Of a stretch of 64,000 nucleotides of DNA, positions 8,135 through 16,411 are shown one piece after another. The translations under genes and the position numbers were made by a program. The DNA comes from Azospirillum thiophilum (lineage in GTDB: Bacteria > Pseudomonadota > Alphaproteobacteria > Azospirillales > Azospirillaceae), in assembly GCF_001305595.1 (NCBI RefSeq), contig NZ_CP012406.1, forward strand, positions 593,501 through 657,500. Reading direction: 5' to 3'. The notes under the pieces were generated by a model. It ran no database searches. It was not told where the DNA came from and saw only the letters and a list, made by a program, of their open reading frames with translations. Position 1 is the first letter of the stretch. Every line of letters begins with the position of its first letter.

Positions 8135-8887
8135 TCAGGGGGTCGGGAACAGTAGCTCGTCGGCGATGATCGCGCCGCTCGCCTGCATCAGATACAGCCC
8201 GATGTGGTGGGCGACCATCTGCGGATGAGCCGCGCCGTCGGGCAGGCCGAGCGCCTGCGCCGTCCCGAGCGGCAGGTCGTAGGTTGCGCAGCCCGGCTCG
8301 TGGACCACGATGTCGCGCAGCGGTCCGGTCATGCCGTGGTTGCGCGCCGACAGCAGGGCCTGCACCGCCTGGAGCACGCAGATGTCGGTACAGATGCCGT
8401 CCACCACCAGGATCTCGATGCCGTTGGCGGCGATCCACTCGAACAGCCGGTTGCGGCCGGTCGCTAGGTCGGTGGTGCCGACGACGCCGTTGATGCAGTC
8501 CTTGCGCATCAGCGTGACGCCGGGGGCACCGTCGAGCCAGGCGAGTTCGTCGACGAGGTTTTCCTCGCCGGTGCCGGCCTCGCAATGGGGCGGGTAGGGG
8601 TGTTCGGGCTTGCCCGGCTCATGGGTGTCGAGGAACACCGCGATGGGATGGCCGGCGGCGATGAACAGCCGGTTGGTGCGGTCGATCTCGGCGATCATGC
8701 GGGCGACCTGGGCGTTGGCGACCGGCGGGGCGAGGTTGCCGCCGCCGACGGCGGCGAAGCCCTTCACCGGATCGACGTCGAGCTTGCCGACCCTGCCGCC
8801 CGCCAGCGCGTAGCAGGCCCTGCGCACCGGCATGACGGCGGAAATCGCCTCCAGCGCGGCGGCCGGGCCGGTTCGGGTGTCGGTCAT
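8135..8887 (-). CDS. pncA: Isochorismatase-family nicotinamidase
   Basis: A 250-residue cysteine hydrolase of the isochorismatase fold. The family's Asp-Lys-Cys catalytic set can be followed: the N-terminal Asp region, LMRKDCINGV with the lysine, and VVDGICTDICVLQAV with the nucleophilic cysteine. FLDTHEPG and HEPG segments provide metal-site residues. It would convert nicotinamide to nicotinate. The assignment as nicotinamidase rather than another isochorismatase is supported by the pncB gene 17 bases upstream in the same operon, whose product uses nicotinate. It is the last gene of the minus-strand NAD-salvage operon. Confidence 0.85.
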   Translation of the reverse strand: MTDTRTGPAAALEAISAVMPVRRACYALAGGRVGKLDVDPVKGFAAVGGGNLAPPVANAQVARMIAEIDRTNRLFIAAGHPIAVFLDTHEPGKPEHPYPPHCEAGTGEENLVDELAWLDGAPGVTLMRKDCINGVVGTTDLATGRNRLFEWIAANGIEILVVDGICTDICVLQAVQALLSARNHGMTGPLRDIVVHEPGCATYDLPLGTAQALGLPDGAAHPQMVAHHIGLYLMQASGAIIADELLFPTP

Positions 8888-8904
8888 GATGCTTCTCCTG
8901 CGGT

Positions 8905-10221
8905 TCAGACCAGCACCGGGACGTTCGCGACGCCCTCGGTGCCGAAGATGGCGCGGTAGCGGGCGATCTCGGACGCCGGGCCGGTGGCCTTCTCGTAATT
9001 GTCGCTGAGCTTGACCGCATCCTTCCAGGCGCCGTCGACCTCGACCGCGGTCACCTTGCAGACCAGACTCAGCGGATCGAGCCCCTGGCCGTTGCGTGGG
9101 TGGCAATCCCGGAAATCCGACGTCAGCAGGGTGCCCCAGCCATAGCCGTCGCGGATGCGGCCGCGGAAGGTCCGGTGCAGCCGCAGGATGGTCTCGACGT
9201 CCAGCCCGTCGCTGAACAGCACGCGCTTTTCCCGGGGGTCGCGGCCGAGCTTTTCCAGCCAGCCGATGTACTCCTCGCCCGCCGCCACCGGATCCTTGCT
9301 GTCCACCCGCATGCCGGTCCAGTCCGCCACCCAGTCCGGCGCGTTCTTCAGGAACTGGGTCGAGCCGAAGGTGTCGGGCAGGAACACCAGCATGGCGCCG
9401 CCATAGGTCTCCTGCCACAGCCGCAGCACGTCATATTGCGCCGCGCGCAGGTCCTCCCCGCGGCAGGCCAGCGCGGCGACGGTGGTCGGCAGCTCGTGCG
9501 CGTTGGTGCCGATGGCCTCCAGGTCGTGCTTCATCGCAAGATGGGTGTTGGAGGTGCCGATGAAGCGCGGGCCGAGTTCGGCCGCCATCGTCTCGACGAC
9601 ATATTCCTGCCAGAGGAAGCTGTGGCGCCGCCGGGTGCCGAAATCCGAGAGGCTGAGATCGGCCAGCGGGCGCAGCATCTCGATCTTGTCCCAGAGCCGG
9701 ACCTTGGCGCGGGCATAGAGGATGTCGAGTTCCGTCTCGGTCATGCCGGCCAGCGCGGCGCGGGTCTTCAGCTCGTTGACGATGCTGAGCGCGTAGATCT
9801 CCCACATGGTCGTCTCCGGCCATGTTCCTTCGAAATCCAGGCGCCACTGGCCGTCCTCCTCGGACAGCCGGTAGTCGGGCAGGGCAAAGCCGTCCGCGAG
9901 CCACGCGACGAACTCGGGCCGGAAGATGCCGCGCTGGCCGTAGAAGGTGTTGCCCTGGAGCCAGACCGCCTCGGAGCGCTTCAGCCGCAGCGACCGCACA
10001 TTGTCGAGCTGGCGGCGCAGCTCGGTCTCGTCGACGATGCGGGCCAGCTTCACCGATTTCGTGCGGTTGATCAGGCTGAAGCGCACCTTCACCTCGCGGA
10101 AGTGCCGCCAGATGAATTGCAGCATCGCCAGCTTGTACCAGTCCGTGTCCAGCAGCGAGCGGACGATGAAATCGGTCGCGAAATTGTGGTTGTGGGCGCG
10201 GCCGCTGAAATTGACGAGCAT
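8905..10221 (-). CDS. pncB: Nicotinate phosphoribosyltransferase
   Basis: A 438-residue enzyme of the PncB family that makes nicotinate mononucleotide from nicotinate and PRPP. Visible blocks: LLDTDWYKLAMLQ at the N-terminus, FSLINRTKSVKL, FEGTWPETTMWEIYALSIVNEL, DFGTRRRHSFLWQEYV, FIGTSNTHLAMKHDLEAIGTNAHELP and VLFSDGLDVETI. The start is the methionine of MLVNFSGRAH; upstream codons in the frame do not match the family. It lies between nadM (116 bases upstream) and pncA (17 bases downstream), which gives a compact route from nicotinamide to the mononucleotide. Confidence 0.93.
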   Translation of the reverse strand: MLVNFSGRAHNHNFATDFIVRSLLDTDWYKLAMLQFIWRHFREVKVRFSLINRTKSVKLARIVDETELRRQLDNVRSLRLKRSEAVWLQGNTFYGQRGIFRPEFVAWLADGFALPDYRLSEEDGQWRLDFEGTWPETTMWEIYALSIVNELKTRAALAGMTETELDILYARAKVRLWDKIEMLRPLADLSLSDFGTRRRHSFLWQEYVVETMAAELGPRFIGTSNTHLAMKHDLEAIGTNAHELPTTVAALACRGEDLRAAQYDVLRLWQETYGGAMLVFLPDTFGSTQFLKNAPDWVADWTGMRVDSKDPVAAGEEYIGWLEKLGRDPREKRVLFSDGLDVETILRLHRTFRGRIRDGYGWGTLLTSDFRDCHPRNGQGLDPLSLVCKVTAVEVDGAWKDAVKLSDNYEKATGPASEIARYRAIFGTEGVANVPVLV

Positions 10222-10337
10222 GATGGCAAAGCTCCTTTGCCCACTGCCACCGGTCTGTCCGGCGGGCTTGGGAGGCAGGGTAGGTCGCGGGTTCGTTCGT
10301 GTAAATGGCGAATGGAGAGGGCTTCCGGATGGTCCGA

Positions 10338-11507
10338 TCAACTGCCGGACTGGGCGATCAGTGTTTGGATGATGTGGAAATGATCTTCGAACATGTGTTC
10401 GGGATCGATCTCCGCGATCGGCATCCAGCGGGCCGACTTGGCGTCGTCGCCGCCGCGCACCTTGGGAAACCCCTCCTCGGTCGCCTTGAGCTGGATGAGG
10501 AAGGCCTGGGTCACCGTGCGCCCGCGCGACGAGCGGTGGGGATGGTCGAAGATCCGGCTGGCGCGGATGCCGCCCTCCAGGAAGCCGGCCGGCACCTTGA
10601 GCCTGGTTTCCTCGCGCAACTCCCGGATCATCGCGTCCCTGATCCGCTCATGCTGGCCGACGAAGCCGCCGGGCAGGGCCAGCAGGCCGCGTCCGGGCAG
10701 CGCCCGGCGCTCGACCAGCAGGACATGGCCGGACAGCACGACCACGGCGTCCGTGGTGAGGAAGGTCGGGGGGTAGGGCGCGGCGGCCCAGCCGGCCTTG
10801 TATCTGGCGATGTAGGCGCTTTCCTCCGCCAGCCGCCGGTAGTCCGCGCTGCGGGCGAAGTCCGCCAGGAAGGCGGCGACGTTCGCCGGCAGCGCGTCCC
10901 TCCACGCCTCCAGCGCCGCCGCGGCGTCGGAGAAATAGGCGTCGCGGATCGGCGTGGCCGAAATCCCGCCGACGGTCGCGCAGTCCACCGCGCCCCATTG
11001 CGGGAACATGCGCAATGAATGGCTGCCGTGGTCCCTGGAATGGCCGATCAGGCCGACCGCGGGCTCCGTGCCGCCGGCGGGACGGTGGTGCCGCGCGACG
11101 ACCTCATGGACGACGCCATGGACGGCTGCCTGGACATCGCGGATCCATTCCAGGTCGTTGTAGCGGTCGATCAGGGGCAGGATCGTGAGGCGCCCATGCT
11201 CCTCCGGCGGGACGGCGCCGAGGATGCAGGCGCGCACCTCCTCGAAGCGGAAGGGGTTGCGGTGGCTGCGCGCCTGACGCGACGAGCCGACCAGCAGGAT
11301 CAGATGCCGCCCCAGCGCCAGCGCCTGCCGCATCACGGCGAGATGGCCGAGATGGAAGGGGCGGAAGCGGCCGATGAAGACCATGAAATCATAGGCCGTG
11401 CCGGGGCGCGCAATGGGGGCTGCCATGGGGGCCGCGATGGGGGTTGCGGTCTTCTTCGGCGGCGGCAGCGGGCCGGACCCGCGTCCGGTGCTCTCGGTCG
11501 GGGACAT
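10338..11507 (-). CDS. nadM: NadM-type NMN adenylyltransferase fused to a Nudix hydrolase
   Basis: A 389-residue two-domain protein. The N-terminal part (about 55-215) is a nucleotidyltransferase: FIGRFRPFHLGHLAVMRQAL holds the HxGH-like motif, and GSSRQARSHRNPF is the second phosphate-binding region. The C-terminal part (about 245-385) has a Nudix box GGFVGQHERIRDAM...RELREET. In characterised fusions of this type (cyanobacterial slr0787) the enzyme joins NMN to ATP and also cleaves ADP-ribose. The ATG at 11507 has an AAGGAG about ten bases upstream. The first 55 residues are Pro/Ala-rich and probably unstructured. It heads the minus-strand NAD-salvage group with pncB and pncA. Confidence 0.88.
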   Translation of the reverse strand: MSPTESTGRGSGPLPPPKKTATPIAAPMAAPIARPGTAYDFMVFIGRFRPFHLGHLAVMRQALALGRHLILLVGSSRQARSHRNPFRFEEVRACILGAVPPEEHGRLTILPLIDRYNDLEWIRDVQAAVHGVVHEVVARHHRPAGGTEPAVGLIGHSRDHGSHSLRMFPQWGAVDCATVGGISATPIRDAYFSDAAAALEAWRDALPANVAAFLADFARSADYRRLAEESAYIARYKAGWAAAPYPPTFLTTDAVVVLSGHVLLVERRALPGRGLLALPGGFVGQHERIRDAMIRELREETRLKVPAGFLEGGIRASRIFDHPHRSSRGRTVTQAFLIQLKATEEGFPKVRGGDDAKSARWMPIAEIDPEHMFEDHFHIIQTLIAQSGS

Positions 11508-11625
11508 GCTCAGCAAGCTCCTTGCCGAAGGACTGCCGCGGTCTGTCCGTGGCAACACGGACGATAGGGCCGCGGCAGGGGGTTCTCAAGGCCCCTGCGC
11601 CAACCCTTCGCGGGTAGAAACCTGT

Positions 11626-13236
11626 TCAGTCCGGCTGTTCCACCGTCGCCGGCAGGGCGCGCAGCGGGCGGCGGGCGAGGTGCCGGGCGGCGGCCAGCGT
11701 GGCGAGCAGGGCAAGGGCGGCCGCCCCGATCACGTTGGTCCTGACCGGCCCGACATAGACGTAGCAGGCGAGATAGACGGCCGCGATCAGCACCGTCATC
11801 GCCATCACCGGCACGCCGAACGTCAGGAAGGCGACGAAGGGCATGTGATGGCCGTCCTTTTCCAGGATGCCGACGGTCGTCACGTTGGCGCTCGCCCCGA
11901 TCAGCGTCCCGTTGCCCCCCAGGCAGGCCCCCAGCGCCAGCGACCACCACAGCATGTTTGTCATCAGGCCGATGTCCGCCGCGGCCATTCCGGTCTCCTC
12001 GAACTCGGCCGAGAAGCCCGCCACCAGAACCCGCACGATCGTCACCGCCGCGATGGTGTAGGGGATGTTGTCGACCACCGCCGACGCGACCGCGCTGAAC
12101 AGCAGGATCAGCAGCCCGGCCATCAGCAGCTTCGCCTGGAGCCCGAGCCCGAGCCCCGCCGACACCGCCTCCACCAGATCCTGCAGCCGGGCGGCGGCGC
12201 TGGCGATCAGCCCGGTGTGCTCGGCCGCGCTGATGGCCATGAACAGGAAGATGAAGAAGCCAAGCGTCAGCCACTCGATGCCGCGCTCGAAGCAATGGGC
12301 GAAGGCGTGGTCCGCCGCCTTCGCGCCGAGTCGCCGCCGCAGGATCGCATGGCGTCCCAGCATGGCCAGCACCGCGCCGCCGAAGGCGATGACGCCGACC
12401 GGCAGGTGGGTCAGGCTGTGGGTGAAGAAGCCCAGAAAGGTCAGCCCGACCATGCCCAGCGTCCAGACCAGCACCTCGGGGTCGCGCAGCTCCACCTCCT
12501 CGCCGGCCGCCTCGTCGGCATGGGATCCGGCGAGGTCGCGGCGGTACCAGACGGCGGACAGCGCGCAGAGCGCCACGATCATGACGATGATCGGCACGGC
12601 CAGGAAGGCGATGAAGTCCATGAAGGTCAGGCCGCTGGCCACGCCGACGATGACGTTGGGCGGGTCGCCGATCAGCGTGGCGGTGCCGCCGATGTTCGCC
12701 GCCATGATCATCGGCATCGCCAGCGCCCACACCGACAGGCGCAGGCTCCTCGCCGCCTTGGAGACGACCGGCGCCAGGAACAGAACCGTGGTGACGTTGT
12801 CGGCGAAGGCGGAGAGCAGGGCGGTGGCGGTGATGACGATGTTGGCGAGCACGCCGGGCCGCCCCCCGGCCCAGCGCACCATGCGGGCGTTCAGCCAGTC
12901 GAACACCCGCGTCTCGATCAGGATCGAGACGATGGCCATCATGCTGCCGAGCAGGAAGATCACGTTCCAGTCGACCGCCTGGGCGGCCACCGTGAAATCC
13001 ATGATCTTCAGGGGCGTCGCCGCCGAGATGACCAGCATCGTCCCGACGATCGCGGCGGCTGCCAGGGTCTTGTGGCAGACCTCGGCGATCAGCAGCCCGA
13101 ACAGCGCGACGAGCAGCAGCCCGACGGTCGCCTGGGCGCCGCCGCCGGTGGCGTAGGCGACATGTCCGGCCTCGGCCGCAAGGGTGGGGGAGGGCAGCAG
13201 AAGGACCGGAAACGCCGCCGCCGTGGCTGCTTTCAT
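11626..13236 (-). CDS. ArsB/NhaD-family ion transporter (probable Na+/H+ antiporter)
   Basis: A 536-residue membrane protein with a signal-like N-terminus and about 12 hydrophobic segments. Blocks typical of the ArsB/NhaD/P-protein superfamily are present: VDWNVIFLLGSMMAIVSIL, SAFADNVTTVLFLAPV, ANIGGTATLIGDPPNVIVG and its second-half repeat GGNGTLIGASANVTTVGI. The duplicated TLIG motifs form the substrate-binding hairpins in this fold. Na+/H+ exchange is the likeliest activity, but arsenite or dicarboxylate transport by relatives cannot be excluded. The ATG at 13236 has an AAAGG upstream. It is divergent from the malonate decarboxylase cluster, whose enzyme depends on a Na+ gradient; a shared role in sodium handling is a guess. 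Confidence 0.8.
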   Translation of the reverse strand: MKAATAAAFPVLLLPSPTLAAEAGHVAYATGGGAQATVGLLLVALFGLLIAEVCHKTLAAAAIVGTMLVISAATPLKIMDFTVAAQAVDWNVIFLLGSMMAIVSILIETRVFDWLNARMVRWAGGRPGVLANIVITATALLSAFADNVTTVLFLAPVVSKAARSLRLSVWALAMPMIMAANIGGTATLIGDPPNVIVGVASGLTFMDFIAFLAVPIIVMIVALCALSAVWYRRDLAGSHADEAAGEEVELRDPEVLVWTLGMVGLTFLGFFTHSLTHLPVGVIAFGGAVLAMLGRHAILRRRLGAKAADHAFAHCFERGIEWLTLGFFIFLFMAISAAEHTGLIASAAARLQDLVEAVSAGLGLGLQAKLLMAGLLILLFSAVASAVVDNIPYTIAAVTIVRVLVAGFSAEFEETGMAAADIGLMTNMLWWSLALGACLGGNGTLIGASANVTTVGILEKDGHHMPFVAFLTFGVPVMAMTVLIAAVYLACYVYVGPVRTNVIGAAALALLATLAAARHLARRPLRALPATVEQPD

Positions 13237-14009
13237 GATGCAACCTTTCTTTGTTTTTCGAATCCGACGGGATGTGTTCGCGCCATCCCGGCAAAGAGGG
13301 GAAGGCGACGGGCCGATCATCCGCAACCGGAACAACTGGAGGGCGGGAAACGAAACGATCTTATATATCAGTCGGTGAAACGTTACTGGGTTGCCGGTAC
13401 TTTGTCGATATTGTCGATTGCGACATTTTGGCGGCTCAGGCGGCGACGATTACCGGGCGGCAACGTCCCGCGATGATCGTGCCGGCGATGCTTTCGACGC
13501 TGTAAGATTGCAGACCGGGCAGTGAAATTTGCTGCCTGCGCCGTCGACCCCGAAGATTGCCGCGGTCCCGCGACACCATCGGTCAGAGACTGACAAGTTG
13601 AATCCACCATCAGTCGAGACCGGAACAGATGTCGTTGAATGGATGCGGCATGCCGCCGCAGGTCGCCGGCTATGTGCTTAGAAATCAATCGGGTTATGGC
13701 TATTATTCGCTCAATCGACCCTTGAGGTACGACTTTGGTCCATTGACTTGCCCGATCGGCCATGTCATTCGTTCGTCAGCCAATCTTCGAGGTCGCGAGG
13801 TTGGCAAAGAGAAAAGTGATCGACCAAATCGGACTCCGGCCCGCCTCGCATCGATTGAAATGATGGAGGGCTCGCCGGGTATTCACCAAGTGATACAGTG
13901 ACTGCGTGACGGTGATCTCCCAACGACCCGTGTCGGATGACATGGACGTCGTTATTGGGTTCGTCTGCGGAGCGTGTCTCCTGTGGACGATGCCTGATGG
14001 ATTGCCATC
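13237..14009. promoter_or_regulatory. 773-bp gene-free region between the transporter and the mad operon
   Basis: I see no convincing gene here: open frames on both strands lack family features and ribosome sites. The base composition is visibly less GC-rich than the flanks, as expected for regulatory DNA. It must hold the divergent promoters of the transporter gene and the mad operon. Possible elements are a repeated TTGTCGAT at about 13402-13417, a small hairpin GTCAG-AGA-CTGAC at 13582-13594, and a TCAC-CAA-GTGA palindrome at 13883-13893. No clear -35/-10 pair or sigma-54 site could be assigned. Confidence 0.5.
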
Positions 14010-15032
14010 ATGTATTTGTCACCTCTTGCCGGCCTTGCCGCACACAGAACCTCCCCGCACCGGCATGACGAGACGGCATCCGCCGCCTGGACCATCGGTT
14101 CGGCCTGCCTGACCGGCATTCTCCTCGAGGTTTCCGTCCATCCCAAGCCCGGCCTCGTCACGCCGCGCTCGATGGGATCGCATGCCGACATGGATCTGCA
14201 GACGTTCATGCTGACGTCCGCGGCCATCGCTCCCTGTTTCCATCGCTGCGCCGCCATCGGCCTCGCCCATTCCGGGGCGGCCCATTCCGGATCCGCACCG
14301 GCCGTGCTGCCGCTGATCCGCGCCGTCGGCCGCGATTATGACCGGCGCCTGTTCGCCGCTTCCAACGGCGTCAACACCCAGCGCGGGGCGCTCTTCGCGC
14401 TCGGCCTCACCGCCGCCGCCGCCGGCCTGTCCCATGACGGCCTGTCCCATGACGGCCTTTCCGATGACGGCCACCGCCCCTGTTCGCCCGACCGCCTGTT
14501 CGCTGCCGCCGCCGCCATCACCCGCGGCATCGTCGAACGCGAACTGGAGGGCTGCGACCGCGAGCGCCTGACCGCCGGCGAGATTCTCTATGCCCGGCAC
14601 GGGGCCACCGGCATCCGCGGCGAGGCCGAGGCCGGTTTCCCGACCGTCGCCAAGCACGGTCTGCCGGCCCTGCGCGCCGCCCTGGCGCAGGAAGCCGGGC
14701 TCAACCGCGCCCTTCTCCATGCGCTCGTCGCCATCGTCGCCGAGGCCGAGGATACCACCGTGCTGTGGCGCGGCGGACCCGATGGCCTCGCCTTCGTCCG
14801 CGAGCGCGCCGCCGCCGTGCGCGATCTCGGCGGTGCGCTCACCGGGAGCGGCCTCGCCGGGATCGACCGCTTCGCCGACGACTGTGTCGCCCGCCGGCTC
14901 AGCCCCGGCGGCGCCGCCGACCTGCTGGCGGTCACCGCCGCCGTCCATCTGCTCGAAGCGGAGAGCTTCCCGGCTTCGGCCACCTCCCGCTTCGACCCGC
15001 CCCCCGCCCCTGTTCCCGGAGAAAATCCATGA
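14010..15032 (+). CDS. mdcB: Triphosphoribosyl-dephospho-CoA synthase (MdcB/CitG/MadG type)
   Basis: A 340-residue enzyme that makes 2'-(5''-triphosphoribosyl)-3'-dephospho-CoA, the precursor of the prosthetic group on malonate decarboxylase ACP. Family blocks: LEVSVHPKPGLVTPRSMGSHADMD, IGLAHSG, NGVNTQRGALFALGL, and GATGIRGEAEAGFPTV. It is somewhat longer than typical CitG because of the N-terminal 25 residues and a triplicated SHDGL segment (three 15-base repeats at 14426-14470) inside a loop. It is the first gene of the mad operon, and its TGA overlaps the ATG of the next small gene. Its product is used by the MdcG-type transferase encoded at 22287-23030. Confidence 0.9.
   Translation: MYLSPLAGLAAHRTSPHRHDETASAAWTIGSACLTGILLEVSVHPKPGLVTPRSMGSHADMDLQTFMLTSAAIAPCFHRCAAIGLAHSGAAHSGSAPAVLPLIRAVGRDYDRRLFAASNGVNTQRGALFALGLTAAAAGLSHDGLSHDGLSDDGHRPCSPDRLFAAAAAITRGIVERELEGCDRERLTAGEILYARHGATGIRGEAEAGFPTVAKHGLPALRAALAQEAGLNRALLHALVAIVAEAEDTTVLWRGGPDGLAFVRERAAAVRDLGGALTGSGLAGIDRFADDCVARRLSPGGAADLLAVTAAVHLLEAESFPASATSRFDPPPAPVPGENP
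14426..14470 (+). repeat. 15-bp tandem repeat, 3 copies, inside mdcB
   Basis: Units CCTGTCCCATGACGG at 14426-14440 and 14441-14455 are identical; the third (14456-14470) differs at two bases. They encode SHDGL-SHDGL-SDDG in frame, so copy-number change would keep the reading frame. Confidence 0.85.
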
Positions 15033-15142
15033 ACGTCGTCACCTACGCGCTGATGGCCTACGGCCTCACCGCGGTGATCGCCTACGCCGTCATCGGGGTG
15101 ATCGTTCTGCTCAACAAAACCATGGCTGGTTCAGCCGAATAA
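15029..15142 (+). CDS. 37-residue single-span membrane microprotein of the mad operon
   Basis: A small gene whose ATG lies in an ATGA overlap with the mdcB stop and whose TAA is 25 bases before madB. The product reads MNVVTYALMAYGL at the N-terminus, one continuous hydrophobic segment of about 26 residues, then NKTMAGSAE. A lysine just after the helix suggests the C-terminus is cytoplasmic. Oxaloacetate decarboxylase pumps have a small gamma subunit with one N-terminal membrane helix next to the beta subunit. This product could be a minimal counterpart for MadB (inference from place and topology; I see no zinc-binding tail like that of OadG). Strong coupling and GC-rich codon use support that it is translated. 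Confidence 0.75.
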   Translation: MNVVTYALMAYGLTAVIAYAVIGVIVLLNKTMAGSAE

Positions 15143-15167
15143 GCCGTGCGCTGAGGAGATCACCCCC

Positions 15168-16382
15168 ATGCTACAGCAGCTTTTCACCATCTTTCCCGGC
15201 ATCGGCACGCTGTTCGTCCAGGACCCGACGATCGCCTTCGCCCGCCTCGCCCTGATCGCCTTCGGCTTCCTGCTGGCCTATCTCGGCTTCAAGCGCACGC
15301 TGGAGCCGCTCATCATGGTGCCGATGGGCATCGCGATGATGTGCGTCAACGCCGGCGTCATGTTCCTGCAGGCTGAGAAGATCGGCACGCTGATGCTGGA
15401 TCCGATGATCTCGGACCCGATCCAGCTCGTCAACGACATGCAGATCTATTTCCTGCAGCCGATCTACAACTTCGCCTTCTCCAATTCCCTGGTCGCCTGC
15501 ATGCTGTTCTTCGGCATCGGCACCATGGCGGACATCTCCTTCATCCTCGCCCGTCCGTGGGCGGCGATGACCTGCGCGATCTTCGCCGAGATGGGCACCT
15601 TCGTTACGCTGGTGATCGGCTATTACTGCGGCCTGACCCCCGGTGAAGCGGCCGCGGTCGGTTCGATCGGCGGCGCCGACGGCCCGATGGTGCTGTTCGC
15701 CTCGCTGATCATGGCCAAGGAACTCTTCGTTCCGATCTCGATCATCGCCTATCTCTACCTGTCGCTGACCTATGCCGGCTATCCGTACCTGATGAAGCTG
15801 CTGGTTCCGGCCAAGTACCGGGCCATCGACGTCGAGATGAGCTTCCCGGAAGTCTCGTCGAAGTCGAAGTTCATCTTCACCATCGTTGCCGCCGCCCTGC
15901 TCTGCCTGCTGCTGCCGGTCGCAGCACCGCTGATCATGTCCTTCTTCCTCGGCGTCGCCATCAAGGAAGCGGAGATCGAGCCGTACCAGGAGCTGCTGGA
16001 AAAGACGATCACCTACTCGTCGACCCTGATGCTCGGCCTGGTGCTCGGCGTGCTCTGCGAAGCCTCGACCCTGCTGGACAGCCGCGTCGCCATCCTGCTC
16101 GTCCTCGGCATCACCGCGCTGCTGGTGTCCGGCATCGGCGGCCTGCTCGGCGGCTGGGTCGTGTGGATGTTCAACAAGAACGGCTTCAACCCGCTGGTCG
16201 GCATCGCCGGCGTGTCCTGTGTGCCGACCACCGCGAAGCTCGCCCAGAAGGTCGCCGCCGAGGACAACCCCTACGCGATGGTCCTTCCGGTCGCCATGGG
16301 CGCCAACGTCTGCGGCCTGATCGTCTCGGCCATCGCCGTCGGCATCTTCGCCTCGACCATCGGCCTCGTCGCCGCGCACTGA
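15168..16382 (+). CDS. madB: Na+-translocating malonyl/carboxybiotin decarboxylase membrane subunit (MadB/OadB family)
   Basis: A 404-residue membrane protein of the sodium ion-translocating decarboxylase beta-subunit family. The hallmark GSIGGADGPMVLFASL carries Asp171, the counterpart of the essential Na+-binding aspartate of OadB. MGANVCGLIVSA carries Asn380 in the second conserved ion-path motif. Family proteins decarboxylate carboxybiotin at the membrane and export Na+ as CO2 is released. In this cluster the carboxybiotin donor would be the MadF protein encoded at 23103-23312. A GAGGAG ribosome site precedes the ATG. Presence of this subunit is what separates this cluster from soluble, biotin-independent mdc systems. 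Confidence 0.93.
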   Translation: MLQQLFTIFPGIGTLFVQDPTIAFARLALIAFGFLLAYLGFKRTLEPLIMVPMGIAMMCVNAGVMFLQAEKIGTLMLDPMISDPIQLVNDMQIYFLQPIYNFAFSNSLVACMLFFGIGTMADISFILARPWAAMTCAIFAEMGTFVTLVIGYYCGLTPGEAAAVGSIGGADGPMVLFASLIMAKELFVPISIIAYLYLSLTYAGYPYLMKLLVPAKYRAIDVEMSFPEVSSKSKFIFTIVAAALLCLLLPVAAPLIMSFFLGVAIKEAEIEPYQELLEKTITYSSTLMLGLVLGVLCEASTLLDSRVAILLVLGITALLVSGIGGLLGGWVVWMFNKNGFNPLVGIAGVSCVPTTAKLAQKVAAEDNPYAMVLPVAMGANVCGLIVSAIAVGIFASTIGLVAAH

Positions 16383-16411
16383 CCCGGCTTCCGGCTTCGG
16401 AGATCGATCCC

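Noticed and set aside
13629..13901. A possible 90-residue gene upstream of the mad operon
   Set aside because: No ribosome site, no recognisable domain, and codon use unlike the neighbours. I treat the region as regulatory.
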